A DNA stretch of 39,477 nucleotides from Planctomycetia bacterium (GTDB taxonomy: Bacteria; Planctomycetota; Planctomycetia; Planctomycetales; Planctomycetaceae), in NCBI GenBank assembly GCA_016200145.1, contig JACQFH010000737.1, positions 1 through 39,477 of the forward strand. Reading direction: 5' to 3'. Below are positions 5,556 to 14,236 of this stretch, one piece after another. Under the pieces are notes generated by a model that searched no databases, was not told where the DNA came from, and was given only the letters and a program-made list of their open reading frames with translations. A program made the translations under genes and the position numbers. How positions within the stretch are numbered: position 1 is the first letter of the stretch; the number at the start of each line of letters is the position of its first letter.

Positions 5556-7863
5556 CCCACGGCACCTGAAACCAGCCGAGCTGTGTCGGCTGCTCAACTC
5601 AACACCGCTCAGGACGGTGATCGCCGAGCGCCAGCTCTACCGGCACAGGACACGCGCCGGGTTCCGGATCGGCGACGGCAGGCATCTCGACCTGTTCCGC
5701 TACGTCGCCTGGCTCATTCACGAGCATCGAACGCCCAAGGCGGTCGATCCGGTGGCTGGATATGAGACGCTAAAACAGCGCGCGCGTTCCCGGAACATTG
5801 CGCAATCCCTGGCGGGCCGAGACATCGGTGACCTCCCCGATCTGAAGAATCCTCCGCGGCGCGAGCGGGCTTCCACCGACTTCCGATTCTTCTGCGAAGC
5901 GTATTTTCCGCTGACGTTTCACCTGTCGTGGTCTGACGACCATCTCAAGGTGATCGCCAAGATCGAGCAGGCCGTCCTCCGCGGTGGCCTGTTCGCGATG
6001 GCCATGCCTCGGGGATCCGGAAAAACCACGCTGGCAGAATGCGCCTGTCTGTGGGCCATCCTGAACGGCCACCACAACTTCGTGGCGCTGATCGGTTCCG
6101 ACGAGGGGCATGCCACCGACATGCTCGAAAGCATCAAGATGGAGCTCGACGGTAACGGTTTTCTCCTTGACGATTACCCTGAGGTGGTCCATCCGATCGA
6201 GAGCCTGGACGGAATCGCCAACCGGTGCAACGGCCAGCTCTACCAGGAAGAGCGAACTCACATCGGCTGGACAGCCCGCGAGATTGTGCTCCCGACGCTG
6301 AAGCCGAAAGACTGGCTCAATGACGCTGTGCTTCGGAAGTTTGTGCGGGAGGACGGCAGCTCGCTGGCCAGTGGCGCGATCGTCAAGGTGGCCGGGATCA
6401 CAGGAAGAATCCGCGGCATGAAGTTCAAGCGGTCTGACGGCCAGACGGTCCGGCCGTCGCTGGTTGTGCTGGACGACCCGCAGACCGACGAGTCGGCCCG
6501 GTCGCTTTCGCAATGCGCCAACCGGGAAAGCGTTTTGGCGGGGGCCGTGCTGGGGCTGGCCGGACCAGGAAAAAAGATCTCGGGGATCATGCCGTGCACA
6601 GTCATCAAACCGGGCGACATGGCGGACAACATTCTCGACCGGGACCGGCACCCGGAATGGAATGGCGAACGCACAAAACTCGTTTACGCCTTTCCGGCGA
6701 ACGAGCAGCTCTGGGCCCAGTACGCCCAGCTGCGGGCCGAGGGAATGCGGAACGAAGACGGCGGCAAGGCAGCCACAGAGTTCTACCGTGAAAACAAAGT
6801 CGAAATGGACGCCGGCGCCCTTGTGGCCTGGCCGCAGCGGTTCAATTACGACGAGCTCAGTGCCATCCAGCATGCGATGAACCTGCGGCTCCAGGACGAG
6901 GCGGCGTTCTACGCCGAATACCAGAACGAGCCGCTCCCCGAAGAAGAGGCTGATGACGGCCTGATGACGGCCGACCAGGTGGCCGAGAAGACGAACGGCC
7001 TGGCGCGGGGCGATCTGCCGATCGGTTGTCAGCACCTGACGATGTTCGTCGACGTCCAGCAGAAACTGTTGTTCTTCATGGTCTGCGCCTGGCACGACGA
7101 TTTCACGGGATACGTCGTCGACTATGGCAGCTATCCCGACCAGAAGCGACCGTACTTCACGCTCCGCGAGGCGCGGCACACGCTGGCGACGGCCGCGGAG
7201 GGGACGGGCCTGGAAGGAGCTATCTATGCGGGGCTGACTCAATTAACTCGGTCGTTTCTGGAACGCGAATGGCACCGCGACGACGGCGCCGCCATGCGGA
7301 TAGAGCGCTGCCTCGTCGACGCCAACTGGGGTTCTTCAACCGACGTGGTGTATCAGTTCTGCCGGCAGAGCGTTCATTCGGCCATCGTGATGCCCAGCCA
7401 CGGCAGGTTCGTCGGCGCCTCGAGCATTCCGTTCTCGGAGTACAAGCGCAAGCAGGGGGACAAGGTCGGGCTCAACTGGCGCATTCCCAACGTCCAGGGA
7501 AAGCGAGCCATCCGCCACGTTGTGTTCGACGCCAACTTCTGGAAGTCGTTCATTCACGCCCGGCTGGCCGTGGCCATGGGAGACCATGGGTGCCTGTCGC
7601 TGTTCGGCACGCGGCCGGATCAGCACCGGCTCCTGGCCGACCATCTGACGTCGGAGTACCGGGTGAAGACCGAAGGGCGCGGCAGGAAAGTCGACGAGTG
7701 GAAGATCAGGCCGGAGCAGCCTGACAACCACTGGCTGGATTGCCTCGTGGGCTCGGCGGTGGCAGCGTCGATTCAGGGGGCGGCCCTGCTGGGCACCGGT
7801 GGATTTGTCACGCCGAAGCGCCCGCGCGTGCGACTTTCCGACCTGCAACGGAGTCGCCAATGA
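5545..7863 (+). CDS. Phage terminase large subunit
   Basis: The DNA-packaging motor is 772 residues, longer than most large terminases. It starts at GTG 5545, overlapping the upstream gene. Residues 1-62 form an extra N-terminal domain like that of the preceding small protein. The ATPase has Walker A PRGSGKTT at 155-162 and Walker B SLVVLDD ending at D310-D311. The C-terminal nuclease has FVDVQ (D503), and LVDANWGSSTDVV further on is typical of the RNase H-like fold that cuts concatemers. The protein loads DNA into proheads at the portal encoded two genes downstream. An NrdR-like ribbon gene begins within its stop (ATGA at 7860-7863). Confidence 0.95.
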   Translation: MAIDPRHLKPAELCRLLNSTPLRTVIAERQLYRHRTRAGFRIGDGRHLDLFRYVAWLIHEHRTPKAVDPVAGYETLKQRARSRNIAQSLAGRDIGDLPDLKNPPRRERASTDFRFFCEAYFPLTFHLSWSDDHLKVIAKIEQAVLRGGLFAMAMPRGSGKTTLAECACLWAILNGHHNFVALIGSDEGHATDMLESIKMELDGNGFLLDDYPEVVHPIESLDGIANRCNGQLYQEERTHIGWTAREIVLPTLKPKDWLNDAVLRKFVREDGSSLASGAIVKVAGITGRIRGMKFKRSDGQTVRPSLVVLDDPQTDESARSLSQCANRESVLAGAVLGLAGPGKKISGIMPCTVIKPGDMADNILDRDRHPEWNGERTKLVYAFPANEQLWAQYAQLRAEGMRNEDGGKAATEFYRENKVEMDAGALVAWPQRFNYDELSAIQHAMNLRLQDEAAFYAEYQNEPLPEEEADDGLMTADQVAEKTNGLARGDLPIGCQHLTMFVDVQQKLLFFMVCAWHDDFTGYVVDYGSYPDQKRPYFTLREARHTLATAAEGTGLEGAIYAGLTQLTRSFLEREWHRDDGAAMRIERCLVDANWGSSTDVVYQFCRQSVHSAIVMPSHGRFVGASSIPFSEYKRKQGDKVGLNWRIPNVQGKRAIRHVVFDANFWKSFIHARLAVAMGDHGCLSLFGTRPDQHRLLADHLTSEYRVKTEGRGRKVDEWKIRPEQPDNHWLDCLVGSAVAASIQGAALLGTGGFVTPKRPRVRLSDLQRSRQ

Positions 7864-8048
7864 CGGTCGCCGAGAGCACCAGGCTTTCCGAGCAGCGCGG
7901 CATTCAGTGCCGGCGCTGCGGCTGCAAACACTTTCACGTGCTTTACACGCGCCCCAAGCCCGGCGGCACGATCCAGCGGCGCCGCGAGTGCCGGCACTGC
8001 GGCACGCGCATCACGACCTGGGAGCGGATTGCCGAGGCCGAAAAATGA
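7860..8048 (+). CDS. Small NrdR-like zinc-ribbon protein
   Basis: This encodes 62 residues starting at the ATG that overlaps the terminase stop. Nearly the whole chain is one zinc ribbon: CRRCGCKHF near residues 16-24, then an arginine-rich strand and CRHCGTRITTWERI. The spacing and the R-R-R-E-C-x-x-C-G-x-R-x-x-T-x-E-R pattern closely resemble the N-terminal DNA-binding ribbon of the ribonucleotide-reductase repressor NrdR. The ATP-cone of NrdR is absent. It is probably a small DNA-binding protein acting with the terminase, either in packaging or transcription. The role is inferred from the fold and position only. Confidence 0.7.
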   Translation: MTVAESTRLSEQRGIQCRRCGCKHFHVLYTRPKPGGTIQRRRECRHCGTRITTWERIAEAEK

Positions 8049-8194
8049 CAGAGCCCCGTCACCGTGTTACATCGGGCTAGCAACGTAACGACCGGGTGAT
8101 GACCGCAACACGCGCGACTTTTTCAACGCGGGGTTCTACCGGTGTAACGATTTTCCGCAATCGCGCGCAAGCTACCAGAAATGTCCGTGATTTT

Positions 8195-8228
8195 TTGTCC
8201 CTTTAGGGAAGTAGGACTATAGAGGGAC
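8195..8228 (+). promoter_or_regulatory. Candidate promoter with overlapping TCCCT/AGGGA operator
   Basis: TTGTCC at 8195-8200 and TATAGA at 8218-8223 are separated by 17 bases, a good sigma70-type pair. TCCCT-TT-AGGGA at 8198-8209 forms an inverted repeat over the -35 side, and another AGGGAC follows at 8223-8228, overlapping the -10. The site lies in the 207-base gap before the connector and portal genes and points toward them. An internal regulated promoter for the head genes is plausible. Confidence 0.45.
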
Positions 8229-8255
8229 ACATATTTCTCACTTTGGAACGGACGA

Positions 8256-8453
8256 ATGTCCGACGACCTCGAAGAGACGATTCGTGAGAATGCCGCGGCC
8301 CCTGCGAAGGTGGCTGGCGACGCCGGAAGCGTGGAACAACACCCGCTCTCCGAACAGATCGAGGCCGACCGGTATCTGCAGTCGAAGAAGGTCGCCCGCA
8401 GCAAAACGCTGGGCGTGCGTCTGACCAAGATCGTTCCCCCTGGGGCGAACTAA
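8256..8453 (+). CDS. Small protein between terminase and portal (gpW-position)
   Basis: This encodes 65 residues, acidic at the N-terminus and basic at the C-terminus. It contains DAGSVEQHPLSEQIEADRYL and ends in RLTKIVPPGAN. There are no cysteines or membrane segment. Its place directly before the portal gene, with two bases between, is where lambda-type phages encode gpW, the head-completion protein. The size (about 68 residues in lambda gpW) also fits. The sequence itself is not clearly gpW, so call it a likely head-joining or head-completion protein. Confidence 0.55.
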   Translation: MSDDLEETIRENAAAPAKVAGDAGSVEQHPLSEQIEADRYLQSKKVARSKTLGVRLTKIVPPGAN

Positions 8454-8455
8454 CC

Positions 8456-9949
8456 GTGTTCGAGTGGCTCAAAGGTATTTTTGCTGCGCGCCGTGCGCCT
8501 GCGCTGACCGCGACCTGGCAACAGTCCGCCCGGTTCCTGCGGGCGCGTTACGACGCGGCGCTGACGACCGACGCGAATCGCCGTCACTGGGGTTTCGCGG
8601 ATGGTCTGTCGGTCAACTCGGCCAACAGCCCCGACGTGCGCCGCATTCTTCGCAATCGGGCGCGGTACGAAGTGGCCAACAACAGTTACGCGAAGGGGAT
8701 TGTGCTCACGCTCGCCAATGACGTTATCGGGACAGGCCCGCGCCTGCAGATGCTGACCGACGATGCCGAGGCCAATCGTCGCGTGGAGTCGGAGTTTGGC
8801 CGATGGGCGAAGGCCGTTCGCCTGGCTGAAAAGCTCCGCACGATGCGCATGGCACGAACGCAGGACGGCGAGGCCTTCGCCATTCTGATCAATAATCCGA
8901 GGCTCCCGACCCCGGTCCAGCTCGACCTGCGGCTGGTCGAGGCTGACCAGGTCACGTCGCTCAACATGCTGGTGAGTGATTGGAACGTAGTCGACGGGAT
9001 TCGGCATGATGAGCAGGGGAACCCGGTCGAATATTTCGTTCTCAAGCGACACCCGGGTGATGTGCGCGGCGGCTGGACGCTCGATTACGACGCGATCCCT
9101 GCCGAATCGATGATCCACCTGTACCGCGCCGACCGGCCAGGTCAGGCGCGGGGCATCCCCGAGATCACGCCGGCGCTGCCGCTGTTTGCCATGCTGCGGG
9201 ATTACTCGCTGGCAACGCTGGATACAGCCAAGGCGGCGGCCTACTACGCCGGCATCATCTACACCGATTCTCCGGCGAACGGTGAGTCCGATTCGGTGGA
9301 ACCGATGGATGCGGTTGAGCTCGATCGCAACATGCTGCTGACGATGCCGGGTGGCTGGAAGATGAGCCAGCTCCACGCCGAACAACCGACGACGGTTTAC
9401 TCGGACTTTAAGAAGGAAATCCTCAATGAGATCTCGCGGTGTTTAAATGTCCCGTACAACGTCGCGGCCGCGAATTCGTCGTCCTACAACTACGCCTCGG
9501 GCCGGATGGACCACCAGGTCTATTTCAAGGCGATCCGCATTGATCAGGCGTCGATCGCCGTCAACCAGCTCGACCGGATTCTCTCCGCCTGGCTCGACGA
9601 GGCGGTCCTGATCGAAGGCCTGCTCCCCCAGTCGCTACGGACACTCGATGCCGACTGCCCGCACCAGTGGTTTTGGGATGGCCAGGACCACGTCGATCCT
9701 CAGAAAGAGGCCGATGCTCAGGCCACCCGGCTAGCGAACAACACGACCACGCTCGCCGACGAATACGCCCGCCGCGGCCAGGACTGGGAAGTCCAGCTGC
9801 GGCAGCGGGCCAGCGAACTGGCGCTGATGCGCGAGCTGGGACTGGCCCCGGCCGACGCGGCGCCGCAAGGAACTCCTCCATCACGGGCCACAGACGACTC
9901 TCCGGAAAACTCCGATGCCGACCTCGAACCTGTCAGCACCGACGACTGA
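8456..9949 (+). CDS. Phage portal protein, lambda type
   Basis: This is 497 residues starting at GTG 8456. It fits the lambda-type portal family (Phage_portal_2): an Arg-rich N-terminal segment with FLRARYDAALTTDANRRHW, then ANNSYAKGIVLTLANDVIGT. Later come RLVEADQVTSL and PGQARGIPEITPALPLFAML, with a long helical stem and C-terminus ending in an acidic, Pro-rich tail. Portals form the dodecameric ring at one head vertex, where the terminase docks and DNA enters and leaves. It overlaps the protease-capsid gene by 35 bases in another frame, so both are probably translated from one message. Confidence 0.93.
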   Translation: MFEWLKGIFAARRAPALTATWQQSARFLRARYDAALTTDANRRHWGFADGLSVNSANSPDVRRILRNRARYEVANNSYAKGIVLTLANDVIGTGPRLQMLTDDAEANRRVESEFGRWAKAVRLAEKLRTMRMARTQDGEAFAILINNPRLPTPVQLDLRLVEADQVTSLNMLVSDWNVVDGIRHDEQGNPVEYFVLKRHPGDVRGGWTLDYDAIPAESMIHLYRADRPGQARGIPEITPALPLFAMLRDYSLATLDTAKAAAYYAGIIYTDSPANGESDSVEPMDAVELDRNMLLTMPGGWKMSQLHAEQPTTVYSDFKKEILNEISRCLNVPYNVAAANSSSYNYASGRMDHQVYFKAIRIDQASIAVNQLDRILSAWLDEAVLIEGLLPQSLRTLDADCPHQWFWDGQDHVDPQKEADAQATRLANNTTTLADEYARRGQDWEVQLRQRASELALMRELGLAPADAAPQGTPPSRATDDSPENSDADLEPVSTDD

Positions 9950-12062
9950 ACCGACCGAGCTCAGGCTCTTGGCGCCGTCTGTCGAAATCGAAGCCGCCCT
10001 CCCCGAGGGAGAACCGCAGCGGCAGCGCCGGTTCCAGATGGTGGCCTACACCGGCGGCCCGATGATGCTGGCCGGTTGGCGCTACCCGGTCGTCGTCGAC
10101 CTCAACGGACTCGACGTCGGCAAGCAGCGCCGGCCCATCCTGCTCGATCACACGCGCGACGTCGAATTCGTGATGGGCCAGACCGACCAGATCGTGCCGG
10201 CCAACAACCAGCTGCTCGTCACGGGGCAGATCATGGGGGACTCACCGAGGGCCAAGCAAGTGATCGCCCTCAACGACAAAGGGTTTTCGTGGCAGGCGTC
10301 GATCGGGGCCAAGGCCAACCAGGTGGAGTTCGTCGCCGAGGGGCGAAGCGTCGAGGTGAATGGCCGCGAAGTGGCAGGCCCCGTGAACGTGGCGCGACGC
10401 GCCTCGTTGGGCGAAATCAGTTTCGTGGTGCTGGGAGCGGACGAGAACACGACGGCGCAAATCGCGGCGAAAGCAAAGCAGGCAAAGGAGCAACCGATGG
10501 AATTCGCAGAATGGGTCGAAGCGCAGGGCTTCGCAGTCGACAGTCTTTCCGAAAAGCAGACGACGGGACTCAAGGCGCTGTACGAACAGACGCGCGAGAC
10601 CCCGGCCGTCCCCGTCGTGGCCACGCCGCCGGCGACTGTACCGGCACCTTCCCCGACGGCTCCCGCCCCCGCTCCCGCGCTGGCGGTGCGCGATACCACG
10701 CCGGTCGACCCGGTAGCCGATCTGCGGGCGCGCCTCGCCTCCGAGCAGCGGCGCGTGGATTACATCGTCAGGACGTGCCAGGGAGACCAGTTCGGCGAAA
10801 TGAAGGTCCTGGCAATCGCCGAGGGCTGGGACGCAACCCGCCTCGAGCTGGAAATGCTGCGGGCCGGTCGTCCGAAAGGCGCCGCGCCCCATTCCCCCGC
10901 AGAGAACACGCAGATGTTTGCAGCCATCGAAGCGGCCATGTGCATTTCGGCAGGCATTTCCGAAGAGCGGGTCGGCAAGTGGTATGACGCGCGGGTCATG
11001 GAAGCGGCCCTGTCGCACGACCTGCGCGGCGCCGGGATTCACACGCTGCTGTACGAAGTCATCCGGGCGACCGGCGGACATGTGCGTCCCGGCCACGTCG
11101 ACAATGACACGATCCGGGCGGCGTTTGTCGCCGATGGTCGGCTGATCCAGGCGGCGGAGGGTTATTCGACTCTGAGCCTGGCCGGCATCCTGTCGAACCT
11201 GGCGAACAAGACACTGCTGGCTGCCTACGAGGCAGTCAACTCAGTGGCCGACCAGATCTGCGGTACGACCGATGTCAACGATTTCAAACAGGTGACCCGC
11301 TACCGGATGACGGCTTCGGGCATCTTCCAGAAGGTGGGTCCCGACGGCGAGCTCAAGCACGCTTCGCTCGACAGCGAGTCGTACACCAACCAGGTCGAGA
11401 CGTACGGTCGGATGATCGCCCTCACGCGGCAGATGATCATCAACGACGACCTGAGCGCCTTTCTGCAGATTCCGCGAGCCATCGGACGGATGTCGGCTTT
11501 GGCCCTGGAAGAGGCCGTGTTCACGCTGCTGCTGGCGAATGTCGGCAGCTTCTTCTCGGCCGGGAATGCGAATTACTTCGAGGGGGTCGATTCGGCGCTG
11601 GACGTCGATTCGCTGACGGTCGGCGAGCGGATGTTCCTCGATCGGGTCGACAGCAAGGGAAAACCGATCCTGGTGCAGCCGGCAATCCTGCTGGTCCCGA
11701 CGGGACTCAAGGTCACGGCCGAGCTGATGTTCAAAGAGACGACCTGGTTGAACCAGGTCCCGGCCAACAACAAGGCCAAGCCGGCGACGAATCCGCACGG
11801 TGGCAAGTTCCGGCCGGTGACGTCTCCCTACCTGTCAATCAGTTCGATCCCCGGAAACAGCGCCACCGCCTGGTACCTGCTGGCCGAGCCCAGCGATGTG
11901 GCGGCGATCGAAATCGCCTACCTCCGCGGCAAGAGTAACCCCACGATCGAAAGCGGCGAATCCGATTTCAACACGCTGGGGATGCAGTGGCGCGGTTACT
12001 TCGACTTCGGCGTGGCCATGCAGGATATGCGGGCCGCCGTGAAGAGCAAAGGTTCTGTGTAA
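9915..12062 (+). CDS. Prohead protease-major capsid protein fusion
   Basis: One 715-residue frame covers two usual phage proteins. Residues 1 to about 190 look like a prohead protease of the S78/assemblin-like type. They include RFQMVAYTGGPM, PILLDHTRDVEFV with candidate catalytic H79, and GFSWQASIGAKA with candidate Ser125 or Ser129. A Pro/Ala-rich linker spans about 231-258, then a helical, scaffold-like part. From about residue 325 the chain looks like an HK97-fold major capsid protein, with QVETYGRMIALTRQMIINDD, RMSALALEEAVFTLLLANVG and a C-terminal FDFGVAMQDMRA. The protease would free the capsid domain during assembly. The fusion is known in some phages but is not the commonest layout. 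Confidence 0.88.
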   Translation: MPTSNLSAPTTEPTELRLLAPSVEIEAALPEGEPQRQRRFQMVAYTGGPMMLAGWRYPVVVDLNGLDVGKQRRPILLDHTRDVEFVMGQTDQIVPANNQLLVTGQIMGDSPRAKQVIALNDKGFSWQASIGAKANQVEFVAEGRSVEVNGREVAGPVNVARRASLGEISFVVLGADENTTAQIAAKAKQAKEQPMEFAEWVEAQGFAVDSLSEKQTTGLKALYEQTRETPAVPVVATPPATVPAPSPTAPAPAPALAVRDTTPVDPVADLRARLASEQRRVDYIVRTCQGDQFGEMKVLAIAEGWDATRLELEMLRAGRPKGAAPHSPAENTQMFAAIEAAMCISAGISEERVGKWYDARVMEAALSHDLRGAGIHTLLYEVIRATGGHVRPGHVDNDTIRAAFVADGRLIQAAEGYSTLSLAGILSNLANKTLLAAYEAVNSVADQICGTTDVNDFKQVTRYRMTASGIFQKVGPDGELKHASLDSESYTNQVETYGRMIALTRQMIINDDLSAFLQIPRAIGRMSALALEEAVFTLLLANVGSFFSAGNANYFEGVDSALDVDSLTVGERMFLDRVDSKGKPILVQPAILLVPTGLKVTAELMFKETTWLNQVPANNKAKPATNPHGGKFRPVTSPYLSISSIPGNSATAWYLLAEPSDVAAIEIAYLRGKSNPTIESGESDFNTLGMQWRGYFDFGVAMQDMRAAVKSKGSV

Positions 12063-12132
12063 GCCTGGTTTTTGCGGGTGTTTTCATCGCGAGCTGGTGC
12101 GATTCGCACCTCATATATAAGGAGAGACTGGG

Positions 12133-12951
12133 ATGCCGGTGACATTTGTTCATGAAGGGGATGCGATCGACTACACGCCGGCGGTCGCCAAAACCGCGGG
12201 GGACGTCGTCGTCCAAGGTGATCTCATCGGCGTCGTGCGGATCGACATTGCCGCGAACCGCCTCGGCGCTTTGGCGCTGGAAGGCGTGTTTGATTTCCCG
12301 AAGGCTGGCGGTGTCGCGTTCACGACCGGCCAGAAGACTTACTGGGACGCAACGAACCTGATCGCGTCCAGTGACCCATCGGTCGGCCGACTGCTCGGCC
12401 GCGTCGTTAAAGACGCCGTCTCGGCCGACACGGCGGTCCGCATTCTGCTCGACATGCAGGCGGTCCCCGCGCTGCTCTATTCGGCCGAGGTGGCAAGTTC
12501 GCTAATCACCAACACGGTGGCTGAGACTGATTTCGACAAGTCGGTCACGATTCCCGCGGGCACATTGCAGGTCGGCGACGTGATCCGCGTGCGGGGCGAA
12601 GTCATCGCCATCAGCACGAACTCGACCGACACGCTCACCATCCGGCTCAAGATCGGCGCCACGGTGATTGTGGTGACGGCAGCCGTCGACGTGGCGAATA
12701 ACGATATCGGCTACGTGGAAGCCGACGTCGTCGTGCGGACGGTGGGCGCCGGCGGAACGATCGTGGCGTGCGGCGTTCAGGCGCTGGGGACCGAAGGGAC
12801 CGTCACCGCGAAGCCCTTCAAGCTGGCCTCGACGGCCATCGATACCACGGTAGCGCAAACCGTGAAGGCGTCGGCCCAATGGTCGGTGGCCAACGCGGGG
12901 AACCAGGTGCGGCTCGACGTGCTCGACGTCGAACTGCTCCGCAAGCTGTAA
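12133..12951 (+). CDS. DUF2190-type capsid decoration protein with C-terminal beta domain
   Basis: This encodes 272 residues. AAGGAG stands upstream of ATG 12133, after a 70-base gap that contains a short GGTGCG-ATT-CGCACC hairpin (12096-12110). Residues 1-115 match the DUF2190 pattern: FVHEGDAIDYTPA, VVQGDLIGVVRIDI, GVFDFPKAGGVAFTTGQKTY and a C-terminal GRLLGRVVKDA. In known phages such proteins sit on the capsid shell and stabilise it. Residues about 120-272 are a separate beta-rich domain (IPAGTLQVGDVIRVRGEV, TIRLKIGATVIVV). That domain resembles jelly-roll fibre or decoration heads, so the protein may display it on the virion surface. Confidence 0.8.
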   Translation: MPVTFVHEGDAIDYTPAVAKTAGDVVVQGDLIGVVRIDIAANRLGALALEGVFDFPKAGGVAFTTGQKTYWDATNLIASSDPSVGRLLGRVVKDAVSADTAVRILLDMQAVPALLYSAEVASSLITNTVAETDFDKSVTIPAGTLQVGDVIRVRGEVIAISTNSTDTLTIRLKIGATVIVVTAAVDVANNDIGYVEADVVVRTVGAGGTIVACGVQALGTEGTVTAKPFKLASTAIDTTVAQTVKASAQWSVANAGNQVRLDVLDVELLRKL

Positions 12952-12960
12952 GAGATCGCC

Positions 12961-13344
12961 GTGAGTGACTTGCTTCAGTCCGGTCTCGCCTGGCTGGCCC
13001 AAAAACTCAAGCAGCACGCCAGCCGACAGGTGACCTACGAGCGGGGTGTGAACTCGGTGGTCCTCCTGGCGACGCCGGCGAAGACCCAGTTTGAGCAGTC
13101 GGACACCAGTGGCCTCAAAGTCGATTCGGAAATCCGCGACTTCCTGATTGCACCGGCGGATCTGGTGCTGGCCGGCGAGATGGTTCTCCCCGAGCGGGGG
13201 GACCTGATTCGCGAATCGGACGGTTCCACATTGCACTTGTTCGAAGTCGTTCCGGTCGGCGGTGAACCCCCTTACCGCTACACCGACCCCTACCGCAACC
13301 TGTTCCGCATTCACGTGCGGGAGATTGATACTGAGCAAGAGTGA
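12961..13344 (+). CDS. Head-tail joining protein
   Basis: This encodes 127 residues starting at GTG 12961, nine bases after the decoration gene. It is mostly beta-strand, with VTYERGVNSVVLLATPAKT and SEIRDFLIAPADLVLAGEMV. After that comes ERGDLIRESDGSTLHLFEVV with aromatic, Asp-rich loops (YRYTDPYRNLFRIHV). The pattern matches phage head-closure or head-tail adaptor proteins, which seal the portal and bind the tail. The position after the decoration protein and before the tail-completion genes agrees. Its stop overlaps the ATG of the next gene (TGATG). Confidence 0.65.
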   Translation: MSDLLQSGLAWLAQKLKQHASRQVTYERGVNSVVLLATPAKTQFEQSDTSGLKVDSEIRDFLIAPADLVLAGEMVLPERGDLIRESDGSTLHLFEVVPVGGEPPYRYTDPYRNLFRIHVREIDTEQE

Positions 13345-13778
13345 TGGACGCGACGCTGATCAGAGTGGCTGACGCGGTTCTCGCCGAGCTGAACGATTAC
13401 ACGTTCAGCATGCCGTTTGAAGCCGAGCGGGTCTACCTGCCGAGGCACACTCCCAAGGAGCTCAAAGACCTGCGAGTGACCGTCGTGCCGGCCGGGTGGG
13501 ACAGCAACTACGAGTCCCGCCACTCCACCCGCCGCAACTGCACGATCCAGGTGGGCCTGCAGAAAAAGCTGGCCACCGAAGACAATGCAGAGATCGACCC
13601 GCTGGTGGGCTTGGCGCAGGAGATCGAAGACCGGTTCCGGGAGATCAAGCGCCTGAAATCAGTCGAAGCCATCCTGATGACGGTCGAAGGGCTGGCCGTG
13701 CCGGCTGACGACGACGATCTCGATCAACGCAAGATCTTTACGTCAGTCCTGTCGCTGACGTATCGGGTGGTGGAGTGA
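13344..13778 (+). CDS. Tail-completion / neck protein
   Basis: This encodes 144 residues starting at ATG 13344 within TGATG; a GTG at 13341 would add one residue. An N-terminal helix (IRVADAVLAELND) is followed by DLRVTVVPAGWD and NCTIQVGLQKKLATED. Then come a long acidic helix and IFTSVLSLTYRVVE. Small alpha/beta proteins of this size at this position in siphoviruses complete the tail or neck. I assign the role mainly from position and size. It overlaps the next gene by GTGA. Confidence 0.55.
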   Translation: MDATLIRVADAVLAELNDYTFSMPFEAERVYLPRHTPKELKDLRVTVVPAGWDSNYESRHSTRRNCTIQVGLQKKLATEDNAEIDPLVGLAQEIEDRFREIKRLKSVEAILMTVEGLAVPADDDDLDQRKIFTSVLSLTYRVVE

Positions 13779-14236
13779 GCGCCGGGTTTGGCGTCGGGTT
13801 CAAACAGGCCAGGGGCGGGTTCTTTGACCGGCGGAGTGTGACGAATGCCGTCAATCGGGCTGAGCTCAGAACGCTGTCGAAGTTTGGTGCGTTCGTGCGG
13901 ACGCGAGCGCGGACGAGTATCCGCAAGCGACGAAAGCCGTCGCTCCCGGGAAATCCCCCCAGCAGCCACAGCGGCCTCCTGAAACGATTCATCTTCTTCT
14001 TTTACGACCGGCTGCGGCACAGCGTGATCGTGGGGCCGGTGAAACTCAATGGGACGATCGGCGACGCGCCGGCCGCGCTGGAATACGGGGGCCGGTCGCA
14101 GGTGTGGGCCGGTCGCCGGCATCGCCGCTTGCTGCGGATCGTGATGATTCGGCCGCGACCCTATATGCAGCCCGCACTGGAACTCGAGCAACCAAAACTC
14201 CCCCGGTTGTGGGCCAATTCGGTGAAAGCGGCCTGA
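13775..14236 (+). CDS. Basic head-tail / minor tail protein
   Basis: This encodes 153 residues starting at GTG 13775, overlapping the previous stop. It is very basic, with TRARTSIRKRRKP and VWAGRRHRRLLRIVMIRPRP. The C-terminal RPRPYMQPALE is typical of HK97 gp10-like neck proteins, whose C-terminus often reads RPFxRPA followed by a helix. Its position before the tail genes supports a role in joining head and tail. Its stop overlaps the ATG of the membrane protein gene at 14236. Confidence 0.6.
   Translation: MSAGFGVGFKQARGGFFDRRSVTNAVNRAELRTLSKFGAFVRTRARTSIRKRRKPSLPGNPPSSHSGLLKRFIFFFYDRLRHSVIVGPVKLNGTIGDAPAALEYGGRSQVWAGRRHRRLLRIVMIRPRPYMQPALELEQPKLPRLWANSVKAA

Noticed and set aside
5770-7242. 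490-residue minus-strand open frame opposite the large terminase
   Set aside because: It is the antisense shadow of a gene with clear Walker and nuclease motifs. The translation is rich in Arg, His and Gly with no recognisable motif, as expected from GC-rich codon bias.
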